From an uncultured Clostridia bacterium (lineage in GTDB: Bacteria > Bacillota > Clostridia > Oscillospirales > Acutalibacteraceae): DNA of 28,324 bases. The notes beneath the pieces are model-generated. The model did no database searches. It saw only the letters and a list, made by a program, of their open reading frames with translations, and was not told the origin of the DNA. Below, in pieces: positions 1 to 8,313 of the stretch. Position 1 is the stretch's first letter, and every line of letters starts with the position of its first letter. The stretch is from positions 1 through 28,324 of the forward strand of contig CALBNX010000082.1 in assembly GCA_937896885.1 (NCBI GenBank), in the 5' to 3' direction. The translations under genes and the position numbers were made by a program.

Positions 1-102
1 TGAAAAGCTTTCCTACGACGGCATTATCCGTATCAGGTTCAATGGTCAGAAGCAGATTAGCTTCAATCTCAGCCGACTTAACTGTCAGCACCCATGCACT
101 AT
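1..102 (-). ncRNA. TPP riboswitch aptamer (THI box)
   Basis: Read on the minus strand this is a thiamine pyrophosphate aptamer. The conserved blocks occur in order: GGGTGC, a short hairpin with GAC and GTC arms, GGCTGAGA, an extra hairpin (GAAGC and GCTTC arms), GAACCTGATACGGATAATGCC and GTCGTAGGAA. The ACGG/CCGT stem closes the pyrophosphate-side helix. TPP binding normally shuts down thiamine synthesis or uptake genes. The expression platform and the regulated gene lie beyond position 1, so I cannot tell whether control is transcriptional or translational, nor which gene it is. The aptamer starts only about 35 bases after the recD2 stop codon. Confidence 0.93.
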
Positions 103-119
103 TTACTTGGCTTGAATAC

Positions 120-147
120 ATTATACACCTATAAAATCAGTTGTCAA
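120..147 (-). promoter_or_regulatory. Sigma-A promoter of the TPP riboswitch transcript
   Basis: On the minus strand a perfect TTGACA (142-147) is followed after 16 bases by a perfect TATAAT (120-125). The -35 box is made from the last sense codons of recD2 (Leu-Asp-Asn). Initiation would fall just ahead of the riboswitch aptamer. I see no terminator between recD2 and this promoter, so read-through from recD2 is also possible. Confidence 0.85.
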
Positions 148-2338
148 GCATAAAATGTTTTAAAGCAGAATAACGAAGCTGTGTTTTTGAGTTTTCAATC
201 ATATTATAAATACAACCCGTTGTTCCTACCAAAATCAAAAGTCTTTTTGCTCTTGTTACGGCAGTATAAAGCAAATTTCTATAACACAAACGATTATTAA
301 CAGAAATAACAGGTACAATTACTGCATCAAACTCACTACCCTGACTTTTATGTACGGTTACGGCATAGGCTAGTTCGAGTTCTGTCAACTGCTCTTTGGT
401 GTATGTGGCACGACGACCTGAAAAGTCAATTATAATAGCATCACGACGCAAATCTATATGTTCGATAAATCCAATATCACCATTGAAAATTCCGTCGCCT
501 TCTTCGTCATAAGATTCCCAATGAATATTATAATTGTTTTTGGTCTGCATAACCTTATCACCGACTCTGAAAACTCTATATCCAGTATTATATTCACTTT
601 TATCAGGTGATGCGGGGTTAATCTCATCTTGCAAAACTTTGTTAAGATTCATTGTGCCTGTATCACCTTTTTTAGACGGACAAAGCACTTGAATCTGTGT
701 TGTCGGGTCAAAATCATAGGCATCTTTTAATCTTTTTGTATATAAATCTTTTATTGTACGCACGGCGTCAAGAGGATAATATCTTTGTAAAAGATAAAAA
801 TCCCCTTCTTTATAATCTGTTTCAATTTTTTCACCATTGACAATTAAGTGTGCATTCTTAACAATATTACTTTCAAGTGATTGACGGAATATTTCTTTAA
901 GTTGCACAACGGGTAGCATTTCACAATCAATCAAATCTTTAAGCACATTGCCAGCACCAACCGGTGGTAACTGGTCACTGTCGCCAACCATTATAAGTCG
1001 GCAGCCAAAAGGTAGTGCTTCAAGCAAACTTTGGAATAAGAATATGTCAACCATCGACATTTCATCAACGATTACCGCCTGACAATCTAAAGGATTTCGC
1101 AAATTTCTTTTGAAAACAGGTTTATTACCATTACCCCATTCAACTTCAAGTAGTCTGTGAATAGTTGTGGCTTTTCTCCCCGTTGCTTCGGTCATCCTTT
1201 GAGCAGCACGCCCCGTTGGAGCACAAAGAGCAATATCAAGATGGTCCTTTTCAAACATTGTTATTATACCATTTAATGTGGTAGTTTTACCTGTGCCAGG
1301 ACCACCTGTAAGAATTAGAATGCCTTTATTAACCGCTGTGATAATTGCTTCTTTTTGCTTGTCAGCATATTGAATATTACAAGTTTTTTCGAGTTTGTCA
1401 ATATATGACCTAACATCAATGGGGTTTTCAGGTGGAAATTTCAATAAAACTTTTATTCTATTAGCAATAGACATTTCTGCATGATATGCTTCAGGAATAA
1501 AAACAAAATCTTTATTATTTATTTCTTTGATAATTATTTTTTTATTATCTTTTAAATTATCAATAGCTATTTCAATGTTTTCGCGAGATTCACCTAACAA
1601 ATCACAGGATGGTGTGAATAATTTTTCAAGTGGCACACAAGTGTGACCATTTTTAAAATTATAACTGACAACATAAAGAATGCCCGCTTCAATTCTATAT
1701 TGTGATTTAGGTTTATTGGGCAACATATCTGCAATTTGCTCGGCTCTTTCAAATGAAATTCTACCGTCACCTTCACAAAGAATATATGGGTTTTCTTCAA
1801 TCAACTGCACAGCACCGTTTCCCAATTTATCAAAAGCAAAAAGGCACTCATTAGTTTTAAGACCATATTTTGAGAGATTTATAATCAAAGCCCTTGTTGA
1901 GCATTGACGATTATATTCTTTACCTATTTTTTTTGCTTTTTCAAGAGAAATGCCCTTTATTTCAGCAAGTCTTTCAGGCTCATATTGAAGAATATCAAAG
2001 GTTTTTTCACCAAACTTGTTGATAATTTTAAGCGCAGTTGACTCGCGCACACCTTTTACCACGCCACTTGCAAGATAATGATATAAATCATCAACTGTTT
2101 CTGGCAATGTGGCATTACAAGACTCTGCTTTGAACTGACGACCATAAATTGAATGATATGTATATTCGCCAATGAGTTCAACTCTGTCACCAATTTTAAT
2201 ATCTATTGTATTGCCAACAACAGTTAACTCTTCATCGCCAATGTCAACATAGAAAACTGTGTATCCATTAGCGTCGTTATAAAAGGTTATGTCTGTTACT
2301 GTACCTGTTAATTTGATTTTTGTTTCAAATTCTTCCAT
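137..2338 (-). CDS. recD2: RecD2-type ATP-dependent DNA helicase
   Basis: Superfamily 1B 5'-3' DNA helicase of the RecD2/YrrC type, which acts in DNA repair and replication without RecBC. The 733 residues match the usual family length. The N-terminal OB-like region (about 7-75) is followed by helix-hairpin-helix segments (about 85-185). The motor domain has Walker A GGPGTGKT (345-352), Walker B DEMSM (425-429), GDSDQLPPVGAG (452-463) and the late UvrD-like motif VTHKSQG-type (written here AVTVHKSQG) near residue 680. The ATG is preceded by GAAGGA with eight bases of spacing. The start lies inside the last codons of the upstream small membrane protein (14-base overlap), so translation is probably coupled. 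Confidence 0.95.
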   Translation of the reverse strand: MEEFETKIKLTGTVTDITFYNDANGYTVFYVDIGDEELTVVGNTIDIKIGDRVELIGEYTYHSIYGRQFKAESCNATLPETVDDLYHYLASGVVKGVRESTALKIINKFGEKTFDILQYEPERLAEIKGISLEKAKKIGKEYNRQCSTRALIINLSKYGLKTNECLFAFDKLGNGAVQLIEENPYILCEGDGRISFERAEQIADMLPNKPKSQYRIEAGILYVVSYNFKNGHTCVPLEKLFTPSCDLLGESRENIEIAIDNLKDNKKIIIKEINNKDFVFIPEAYHAEMSIANRIKVLLKFPPENPIDVRSYIDKLEKTCNIQYADKQKEAIITAVNKGILILTGGPGTGKTTTLNGIITMFEKDHLDIALCAPTGRAAQRMTEATGRKATTIHRLLEVEWGNGNKPVFKRNLRNPLDCQAVIVDEMSMVDIFLFQSLLEALPFGCRLIMVGDSDQLPPVGAGNVLKDLIDCEMLPVVQLKEIFRQSLESNIVKNAHLIVNGEKIETDYKEGDFYLLQRYYPLDAVRTIKDLYTKRLKDAYDFDPTTQIQVLCPSKKGDTGTMNLNKVLQDEINPASPDKSEYNTGYRVFRVGDKVMQTKNNYNIHWESYDEEGDGIFNGDIGFIEHIDLRRDAIIIDFSGRRATYTKEQLTELELAYAVTVHKSQGSEFDAVIVPVISVNNRLCYRNLLYTAVTRAKRLLILVGTTGCIYNMIENSKTQLRYSALKHFMLDN

Positions 2339-2669
2339 CTAAAAAATCCTTCAAATATTCTTTATTAACCAAATATATTCCGTTACTTTCTTTACAAATC
2401 TCTAAAAGATTATCTCTTTCGTTTTCACACATTCCACTATCTAACACAACAATTTTGCCGTGAAAGTCTTCGCCCATTAAGTTGAGTTTCAATCTCAAAG
2501 CATAGGCTTTCTTTCTGACATCCAAACTCGTAATATCACAAGGCATAAAAACGAAAAAATCTTTTCGACTTTTTGGTATTAACAATTTTAACATAATTAT
2601 ATAGCAAAAAGCAACTATTCCCATAAGAGTTGAGCACAGAAAAAAGGACCATAATAACGCTTCAAACAT
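2325..2669 (-). CDS. Small membrane protein of unknown function
   Basis: A 114-residue protein that I do not recognise. One hydrophobic segment spans about residues 5-32, giving a membrane anchor. A soluble C-terminal part follows, with an alternating beta/alpha pattern (FFVFMPCDIT, KIVVLDSGMC, GIYLVNKEYL) that could be a small Rossmann-like fold. The ATG is preceded by GAGGTGG at good spacing. A promoter sits about 20 bases upstream, just after the rnpB terminator. Its end overlaps the recD2 start, so the two form a two-gene operon. Association with the helicase is the only functional clue. It is a real gene because of its RBS, promoter and overlap. Confidence 0.75.
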   Translation of the reverse strand: MFEALLWSFFLCSTLMGIVAFCYIIMLKLLIPKSRKDFFVFMPCDITSLDVRKKAYALRLKLNLMGEDFHGKIVVLDSGMCENERDNLLEICKESNGIYLVNKEYLKDFLDGRI

Positions 2670-2688
2670 AAAAAAACCACCTCAACAT

Positions 2689-2717
2689 ATTATATGGCAA
2701 TTTAGTTTTTAGGTTAA
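2689..2717 (-). promoter_or_regulatory. Promoter of the small membrane protein-recD2 operon
   Basis: Minus strand: TTAACC (2712-2717), 17 bases, then a perfect TATAAT (2689-2694). The -35 box overlaps the T-tract of the rnpB terminator. The -35 match is only four of six, so the call rests mainly on the -10, the spacing and the position just upstream of the RBS. Confidence 0.6.
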
Positions 2718-2745
2718 AAAATAAGGACTTGAAAACAAGTCCTTA
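2716..2745 (-). terminator. Rho-independent terminator of rnpB
   Basis: On the minus strand a stem with arms AAGGACTTG and CAAGTCCTT around a four-base loop is followed by a run of T (plus-strand A tract at 2716-2721). It lies directly after the 3' end of RNase P RNA. Confidence 0.85.
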
Positions 2746-2752
2746 AAATAAC

Positions 2753-3078
2753 GAGTTGGTCTGTAAGCCGAGTTCTGTCGTTTAAGGCAATTATCTATCT
2801 GGGACACATATTGCTATGAGCCTCAAGCCGTCTTTCGAAGTATCTGCCCAGCTGACAACTTCATTCGACGTTGCATCGGGTAGGGTTTGCTCAGCCGTTA
2901 CATCTCTGTAACGCTGGTGAGCTCTTACCTCGCCTTTCCACCCTTACCGTTAAAAACGGCGGTAATTTTCTATGCACTTTCCCTAAGGTCACCCTCGGCG
3001 GCCGTTAGCCGTTACCCTGCTGTATGATGCTCGGACTTTCCTCATAAGTAAAAACTTACGCAACTGCCCAACCAACTC
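2753..3078 (-). ncRNA. rnpB: RNase P RNA, bacterial type A
   Basis: Catalytic RNA of ribonuclease P, which matures tRNA 5' ends. The terminal helix P1 is formed by GAGTTGGT (3078-3071 on the minus strand) and ACCAACTC (2760-2753). Universal blocks are present: GAGGAAAGTCCGAGC near the 5' end, AGTGC-AGAAAA-TACCGCC and GGTAAGGGTGGAAAGG in the middle, and ACAGAACTCGGCTTACAGACC near the 3' end (split over two adjoining stretches here). The GGTAACGGCTAACGGCC arrangement fits the ancestral type A rather than the Bacillus type B. Length is about 326 bases. It has its own promoter and terminator. Confidence 0.95.
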
Positions 3079-3087
3079 AATATTCAT

Positions 3088-3116
3088 TTTGTAATATTAT
3101 TCAAATTTATCGTCAA
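3088..3116 (-). promoter_or_regulatory. Promoter of rnpB, embedded in the end of the HAD gene
   Basis: Minus strand: TTGACG (3111-3116), 17 bases, TACAAA (3088-3093). Initiation would fall within a few bases of the P1 helix of RNase P RNA. The -35 box is formed by the Leu-Asp-Asp codons near the end of the upstream phosphatase gene. The -10 matches four of six. Confidence 0.55.
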
Positions 3117-3699
3117 GATAAACCCCATCTTTTTTGATTTTAAGAATTTTATCTCCATCAACCAAAAAGACTGTTTTCGAAATATCCATTAATGGTTTAT
3201 CACTCATTGAGTCAGTATAAAACTCATCAATTTCTGCATCACCATATACTTTTTTGAACATTTTCACCTTGTTATCATGATAACAGATTTCACCAATCTC
3301 ACCTGTTTTTGCATCAAGTTCAGTTGAAATCACATTTTTAACACCAAGACGATTTGTCATTACGCTTAAAAGGCAATAAGGACAAGCAGAAACGATTATA
3401 TCATCTTCTTTTTGAATCTTGCGATAAAATGATTTGATATTCTTTTCATTTATATCCCAAAAGTTTTCAAAATCGGACTCTATATCTTCAATTCGTTCAA
3501 AATACTCTTTGATATAAGATGCATATTCAGTTTTAACTTCATCAATAGTGATTATATGGCGCTTATATTTTAAAAACCCTTCCATAAATTTAGGAACAAA
3601 TTTTGCAACGCCTTTTGGGTCTCTCTTTAAATAATAAAGAAAGATATCCATACCACTTTCACCATCATAGATAGTATTATCAAAATCGAATACCCTCAT
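3097..3699 (-). CDS. HAD-superfamily phosphatase (subfamily IB, PSP-like)
   Basis: A 200-residue haloacid dehalogenase fold hydrolase. Motif I is DFDNT (5-9) with nucleophile Asp5 and general acid/base Asp7. Motif II is the Ser104 of IIVSACPY, motif III probably Lys144, and motif IV TDSMSDKPL (162-170) with Asp163 and Asp167 for magnesium. The helical cap between residues 15 and 95 and the DSxxD-type motif IV place it with phosphoserine-phosphatase-like IB enzymes. The substrate cannot be read from sequence. It follows galE by 24 bases with a GGGGA ribosome binding site, so it is probably the last gene of the long operon. No terminator separates it from rnpB. Confidence 0.85.
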   Translation of the reverse strand: MRVFDFDNTIYDGESGMDIFLYYLKRDPKGVAKFVPKFMEGFLKYKRHIITIDEVKTEYASYIKEYFERIEDIESDFENFWDINEKNIKSFYRKIQKEDDIIVSACPYCLLSVMTNRLGVKNVISTELDAKTGEIGEICYHDNKVKMFKKVYGDAEIDEFYTDSMSDKPLMDISKTVFLVDGDKILKIKKDGVYLDDKFE

Positions 3700-3723
3700 T
3701 TAAAAATCCCCTGTTTATGATGA

Positions 3724-4746
3724 TTAGTCGTCAAATCCATTTGGATTATTGCTCTGCCAACGCCATGAGTCTTCACACATTTCAAGAAGGTCTCTTTCAG
3801 CTTTCCAGCCGAGTTCATTAAATGCTTTTGACGCGTCAGAATAACAAGTATCAAGGTCACCAGGACGACGAGGTGCAATCTTATAATTAATTTTCTGTCC
3901 TGAAGCCTGTTCAAATGCTTTTACTATATCAAGAACACTATAACCGTTACCTGTGCCTAAATTATAAACATTTACTTTTGGCTCGTCTTTAAGAATTTTC
4001 TCAACTGCTTTAACGTGACCGAGTGCCAAGTCAACAACGTGGATATAGTCACGTACACCTGTGCCATCATGGGTATTATAATCGTCACCAAACACATTGA
4101 GTTGCGGCAATTTACCAACAGCAACCTGTGTGATATATGGCATAAGGTTATTTGGAATTCCATTTGGGTTTTCACCAATTCTGCCACTCTTGTGAGCACC
4201 GATTGGATTAAAGTAACGAAGAAGAGTTACTGCCCATTCATTATCACCCTTATGGAAGTCATCAAGAATAATTTCAATCATATATTTTGTTGTACCATAA
4301 GGATTTGTTGTGCCACCTGTTTTCATTGATTCTTTGAGTGGTGAGATATTATCAGTTCCATAAACAGTTGCTGATGAACTAAAAACGATTTTTTTGCAAC
4401 CATTATTTTTCATAACTTCACAAAGAGCCAATGTTCCACCAATATTATTATCATAATATTCAAGTGGTTTTTGACAGCTTTCACCAACTGCTTTAAGACC
4501 AGCAAAGTGGATGCAAGCATCAATCTTATGGTCATCAAAAATCTTTTGCATATTCTCTTTATCACGGATATCAAAAGGATAGAATGCAAAATCTTTTCCT
4601 GTTAATTCTCTAACTCTCTCAAGTGATTTTTCACTTGAATTATAAAGGTTATCAACAACTACAATTTCATAACCTGCATTAAGAAGTTCAACACAAGTGT
4701 GTGAACCGATAAAACCTGCGCCACCTGTAACTAAAATCTTGCTCAT
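3724..4746 (-). CDS. galE: UDP-glucose 4-epimerase
   Basis: Interconverts UDP-glucose and UDP-galactose using tightly bound NAD, supplying galactose for surface polysaccharides or the Leloir pathway. The Rossmann motif GGAGFIGSH lies at 8-16. The catalytic pair is Tyr150 and Lys154 in NPYGTTK, with the serine/threonine cluster SSSATVYG at 123-130. The 340-residue length is normal for GalE. Its ATG overlaps the stop codon of the upstream SpoIID-domain gene (ATGA), so translation is coupled. There are no other galactose-catabolism genes here, so an envelope-glycan role is at least as likely as sugar catabolism. Confidence 0.95.
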   Translation of the reverse strand: MSKILVTGGAGFIGSHTCVELLNAGYEIVVVDNLYNSSEKSLERVRELTGKDFAFYPFDIRDKENMQKIFDDHKIDACIHFAGLKAVGESCQKPLEYYDNNIGGTLALCEVMKNNGCKKIVFSSSATVYGTDNISPLKESMKTGGTTNPYGTTKYMIEIILDDFHKGDNEWAVTLLRYFNPIGAHKSGRIGENPNGIPNNLMPYITQVAVGKLPQLNVFGDDYNTHDGTGVRDYIHVVDLALGHVKAVEKILKDEPKVNVYNLGTGNGYSVLDIVKAFEQASGQKINYKIAPRRPGDLDTCYSDASKAFNELGWKAERDLLEMCEDSWRWQSNNPNGFDD

Positions 4747-6908
4747 ATATTTTTCTCCTTTGTAAGTGTTGTGCCTTTGTAATATGTTGAAAGAATTTTT
4801 TCATATTTCATACCGGTATTTGCAAGGTGATTTGCACCTGTCTGGCTCATACCGACACCGATACCATTACCATAAGAAGTAATTGTGAATGTACTGTCAG
4901 TTTCGTTGTAGAACACAGTAAAGCAATGTGAAACGAGAACTGATGAACCCATAATGTTATTTTTGAATTCAAGACCTGAAATTTCTGTTCCACCAACAGA
5001 AATCTTTGTTACATAACCGATGCTTGAAGAAACAGCAGCGTCATGAGTAACAACTCTTAACCACAAAGCAGGGTCTTCATCAAGAACAAGCTTATTGTTA
5101 TATTGAAGAAGAAGTCCCTTCATTTCCCCAAGAGAGAATTTTCTTTCAACTTTATATGTTTCTGCTTTAGAATCAGGGTTTCCGTTAACTGTAACAGGTT
5201 TGAGATAATCATATTCTTTTGAGAAGATATCAGCAGAGTTTGCTGTTTTGCCAGCAGCAACTGCAAAATATGGTGTGAGAGCAACTTCATCTTTAACACT
5301 CAAATACTGACCAAAAACAGCATCAACTGCAGTTTTAACTTCATCGTTGTATGTCTCACTAATTAAAACACCATCAATCTCAAAATTAGTATCACGATAT
5401 TTAAGATATGTATAAATTACAACTGTCTGTGCTTTGATTGCTTCAACATTATAACCCTCGCCCATTTCAGTCATAACAAGTCTTGCAAGAGCTTCCTTTG
5501 CTTCAATTTCAATTCCGTTAATCTTCATCGTAGCGGGTGCACCCGGGTCTTCGACAATCTGTGGGTCTGTTGAAGATTCTTCAGTTGCACCAGTTGTTGT
5601 CTCTGTTGTTGATGATTCGGGCTCGCTCTTTTTCTTTTCAAGAGCAATAAGGTCAGCCATCATAAAGTCAGACAACTTCATTGCTGTTGCTTGAGTATCT
5701 TCAACAGGTTCAGTTGTTGTTTCTGTTGTTGTAGTTGTTGTAGTGGTAGTTGTTGTTTCGTTACCAAAGATAGAGTTAAGAGCATTTGCCAATGCACCGT
5801 TTTCACCCTGAACTTTATAAACAATACCAAGAACTGCACAAAGAAGAACAATAGCTCCGAGAACCGCAGCGAGAATTATCATTGATTTCTTATTTGTTGG
5901 CTTTTTCTCTTCATCTGGAATAAGTTCAGGACCATCAGAAATTTCGATACCTACACTTCTTACGCCACTTGCTTTTTCACCAATAAGCTCAATAAGTTCA
6001 ATTGCTGCACTTTCAACAAACGCTTCTTCTGTTTCATCCTCCGCCATATAAAGCTTTCGAACTATTGCAGACTCATCGTTTGCAACTGCAATACAGATAA
6101 ATTTAGCATTACCCGCGTTATAAATTTCACTGATTGATGCACCGATATTTGCTGCTGAGAGGTCCAAACTCACTTTTGCAAGTTGTGCAGCATATTCGGT
6201 TGCATTAACTTCACCTTTATCTTCAACATGAGGGGTGAAAACAAACACACTGTCAAAGTCTTCTACGCTATCGCCACAGCTTTTAAGTACTTCTGCATTC
6301 TGTGTTCCGTTAACAGCAACAATCGACTGAGAGTCAATTAGTCTTCTGACTGCAATTTCTACTTTTTCGTTATCGTAGAATTTATTTTCACTTAAAAACT
6401 CTTCGCCCTCAACAGTTTCAATATTCTTTGATAAAAACGGAACGACACCATTTCTAAGAATAAGATTAATTCTCTCGTTATCAATTGGAACAAGCATAAG
6501 ATACTGTTCACCATTTTCAATTCCAAAACCCGAATAAAGACCGTCTTTTGACAAGAACACAGTCGCAGGTTCAGGGAACGATGAAAACTCTTTACGAGTT
6601 TTGTCGTCCATTTCTTCATCGCTTTCAAGCATATTAAGAATAGTTGGATTATGCTGAACTTCTGTTTCAAGTGCCTGCATTAAAGCAGATTTAAGTTTAT
6701 TATAATGCTTTGTATCAACAGCAGTTATAATAAGTTCATCATTTTCCAACGCGTCTTGTAATGCACCGAAAAGCTCTTGCATACTTTCAAAAATTTCAAA
6801 AGTTGCATTTTCTTCAGAATACATACTGATACTGCTGACAACTCTTGCTTGAAATCTTGCAAAAGGCATATTCTTGTCAAAGTTCAGTGCTAATAATCTG
6901 ACTCTCAT
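4743..6908 (-). CDS. Membrane protein: degenerate CinA-like cytoplasmic half, Thr-rich stalk, SpoIID/LytB domain outside
   Basis: This 721-residue protein has one membrane segment (about 345-365). The outer part carries a run of 11 threonines, a second Ser/Thr/Glu stretch, then a SpoIID/LytB domain of about 260 residues. SpoIID hallmarks are VMTEMGEGYNVEAIKAQ, with a candidate catalytic Glu, and near the C terminus GNGIGVGMSQTGANHLAN followed by YYKGTTL. SpoIID cleaves denuded peptidoglycan glycan strands in sporulation. Residues 1-330 align by eye with full-length CinA: the stretch from FPEPATVF through YSGFGIENG to PIDNER mirrors the CinA nucleotide-domain end. The catalytic TGGLGPT-type loop is replaced by ITAVDTKHYNK, so it is probably inactive. 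RBS AGAGAGG. It ends overlapping galE. The SpoIID call is firm; the CinA relation is my inference. Confidence 0.85.
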   Translation of the reverse strand: MRVRLLALNFDKNMPFARFQARVVSSISMYSEENATFEIFESMQELFGALQDALENDELIITAVDTKHYNKLKSALMQALETEVQHNPTILNMLESDEEMDDKTRKEFSSFPEPATVFLSKDGLYSGFGIENGEQYLMLVPIDNERINLILRNGVVPFLSKNIETVEGEEFLSENKFYDNEKVEIAVRRLIDSQSIVAVNGTQNAEVLKSCGDSVEDFDSVFVFTPHVEDKGEVNATEYAAQLAKVSLDLSAANIGASISEIYNAGNAKFICIAVANDESAIVRKLYMAEDETEEAFVESAAIELIELIGEKASGVRSVGIEISDGPELIPDEEKKPTNKKSMIILAAVLGAIVLLCAVLGIVYKVQGENGALANALNSIFGNETTTTTTTTTTTETTTEPVEDTQATAMKLSDFMMADLIALEKKKSEPESSTTETTTGATEESSTDPQIVEDPGAPATMKINGIEIEAKEALARLVMTEMGEGYNVEAIKAQTVVIYTYLKYRDTNFEIDGVLISETYNDEVKTAVDAVFGQYLSVKDEVALTPYFAVAAGKTANSADIFSKEYDYLKPVTVNGNPDSKAETYKVERKFSLGEMKGLLLQYNNKLVLDEDPALWLRVVTHDAAVSSSIGYVTKISVGGTEISGLEFKNNIMGSSVLVSHCFTVFYNETDSTFTITSYGNGIGVGMSQTGANHLANTGMKYEKILSTYYKGTTLTKEKNI
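5712..5760 (-). repeat. Low-complexity threonine-codon repeat
   Basis: A short stretch of ACA/ACT/ACC codons (GTT/TGT/AGT-rich on the plus strand) that encodes 11 consecutive Thr plus a Glu-Thr-Thr-Thr block just outside the membrane segment of the SpoIID-domain protein. It forms an extended stalk and is likely to vary in length between strains. Confidence 0.7.
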
Positions 6909-6957
6909 ATTAATTTACCTCTCTTTTACCCATATATAAATCTAATTAATAACCAAA

Positions 6958-8313
6958 TTATTCGTCCCACTTTTTTTCGTCTTTAAAAGGATTTGTAAGC
7001 CCTTTCACATCGTACCAAGCCTGTGGGAATTTCGGATTTGTGTTAAGTGTTGCTTGACTTGTATCTACTTCCGTTTTTTCGTTTTCACGAACCATTCTTC
7101 CAACAACAACAAATCTGGCATCGTTGAACTCATAAGTACAAGTAACTAATGTAAGCAATTTATCATCAGGCTGAACACTTATTCCTGTATCTATAACACT
7201 TCTTTTCTTCAACTCGTCTGTGAACTTTGAAAATCTTTCGTCAGTTGAAAAATCAGTAATCATAAAGTTAAAGAAATAGTTATTATCGTCAGCTGGAGTT
7301 GCATTGATATAAAACGCTGCAAAAACCTTGAAATAATAAGTTTCATACAAAGTGTTGAACTCAATTATCGGTGATTCCTTATAACCTTCTAATGTTTTAT
7401 ACTTATCAAGGTTTGAGAAAATCAACCCGTCAGACATATGGTGACCATAAATAATTGTGTTATCGTCAAGATATTTTGAGTCATTTTTTGAATCCATGTA
7501 AGGACAGCCATAACGATTTGATTTGCCATAGAAATCACGACGAAGATAATGGTTATTATCTGGTCCTTGAACAACCTGAACATCAAGGTTTGTACCAGGA
7601 ATATTCAACCATCCAACCAAATCCTGATTAAGTGCATAAAGATATGAATATTTAAGGTTCATATTCTCGGGAAATTTAATCTGCGGATATTGAGCGAAAA
7701 GTTCTTGCCAAGCTTCAACATATTGATTATCGTCAAAATTATCGGTATCAACTATCTGACCTTTGATTTCTTCTTCCATTTGTAATTGCTCACGATTTTG
7801 ACTATAAAGTTCACCGAAAGCGATAGCACAACCGACGATTGTGATTATTGATAAGTCCATTACAATTTTTCTTATTTTTTCTTTTGTGCTATCTTTTTTC
7901 AAAGGTATCATACCACTGAAAAAGTCAGAAAAAATTTGATTGAATGTACGTCGTTTTTTCTTTACAACAGTTTTCTCTATAACTGTTTCAGTTGTATCCA
8001 GAACAACAGGCTCTTTTACATATTGTTCAGTAACATCAACAAAAGTTTTTCCGTTTTCAACCAGTGTTTTAGGACCATCATTCTTCTCTTCGTTGATTTG
8101 TGCTTCAATTTGTTTTTCAATATCAGCCGCAATATCATTTACTACTGGTATTTCTTGCTTTTTCTCTACAGGTTTTATTTCAAATTCTTTTTGAAGTGAT
8201 GACAAGTCATCCGTTTTCACCGTTTTCTTTACAGGTGTTTCATCCATACCAAGTTTTTTGCGCAATTCTTCAAAGGAGAGAATTTCATTTTCATTATTTT
8301 CGATATTACTCAT
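6958..8313 (-). CDS. Class B-like sortase with long N-terminal cytoplasmic extension
   Basis: Membrane-bound cysteine transpeptidase that attaches surface proteins to peptidoglycan or to each other. Numbering from the chosen ATG (451 residues): catalytic His291 in IIYGHH, Cys392 in TLVTC and Arg400 in DARFVVVGR. One membrane segment lies at about 150-167. The charged, Lys/Glu-rich cytoplasmic region of about 145 residues before it is unusually long for a sortase. I chose the ATG at 8313 over an in-frame start 27 bases upstream because AAGGAGG precedes it and because it overlaps the stop of the previous sortase gene (TAATG). The C-terminal tail (FPQAWYD, NPFKDEKKW) also occurs in the neighbouring sortase. 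No sorting-signal substrate is visible in the window. Confidence 0.9.
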   Translation of the reverse strand: MSNIENNENEILSFEELRKKLGMDETPVKKTVKTDDLSSLQKEFEIKPVEKKQEIPVVNDIAADIEKQIEAQINEEKNDGPKTLVENGKTFVDVTEQYVKEPVVLDTTETVIEKTVVKKKRRTFNQIFSDFFSGMIPLKKDSTKEKIRKIVMDLSIITIVGCAIAFGELYSQNREQLQMEEEIKGQIVDTDNFDDNQYVEAWQELFAQYPQIKFPENMNLKYSYLYALNQDLVGWLNIPGTNLDVQVVQGPDNNHYLRRDFYGKSNRYGCPYMDSKNDSKYLDDNTIIYGHHMSDGLIFSNLDKYKTLEGYKESPIIEFNTLYETYYFKVFAAFYINATPADDNNYFFNFMITDFSTDERFSKFTDELKKRSVIDTGISVQPDDKLLTLVTCTYEFNDARFVVVGRMVRENEKTEVDTSQATLNTNPKFPQAWYDVKGLTNPFKDEKKWDE

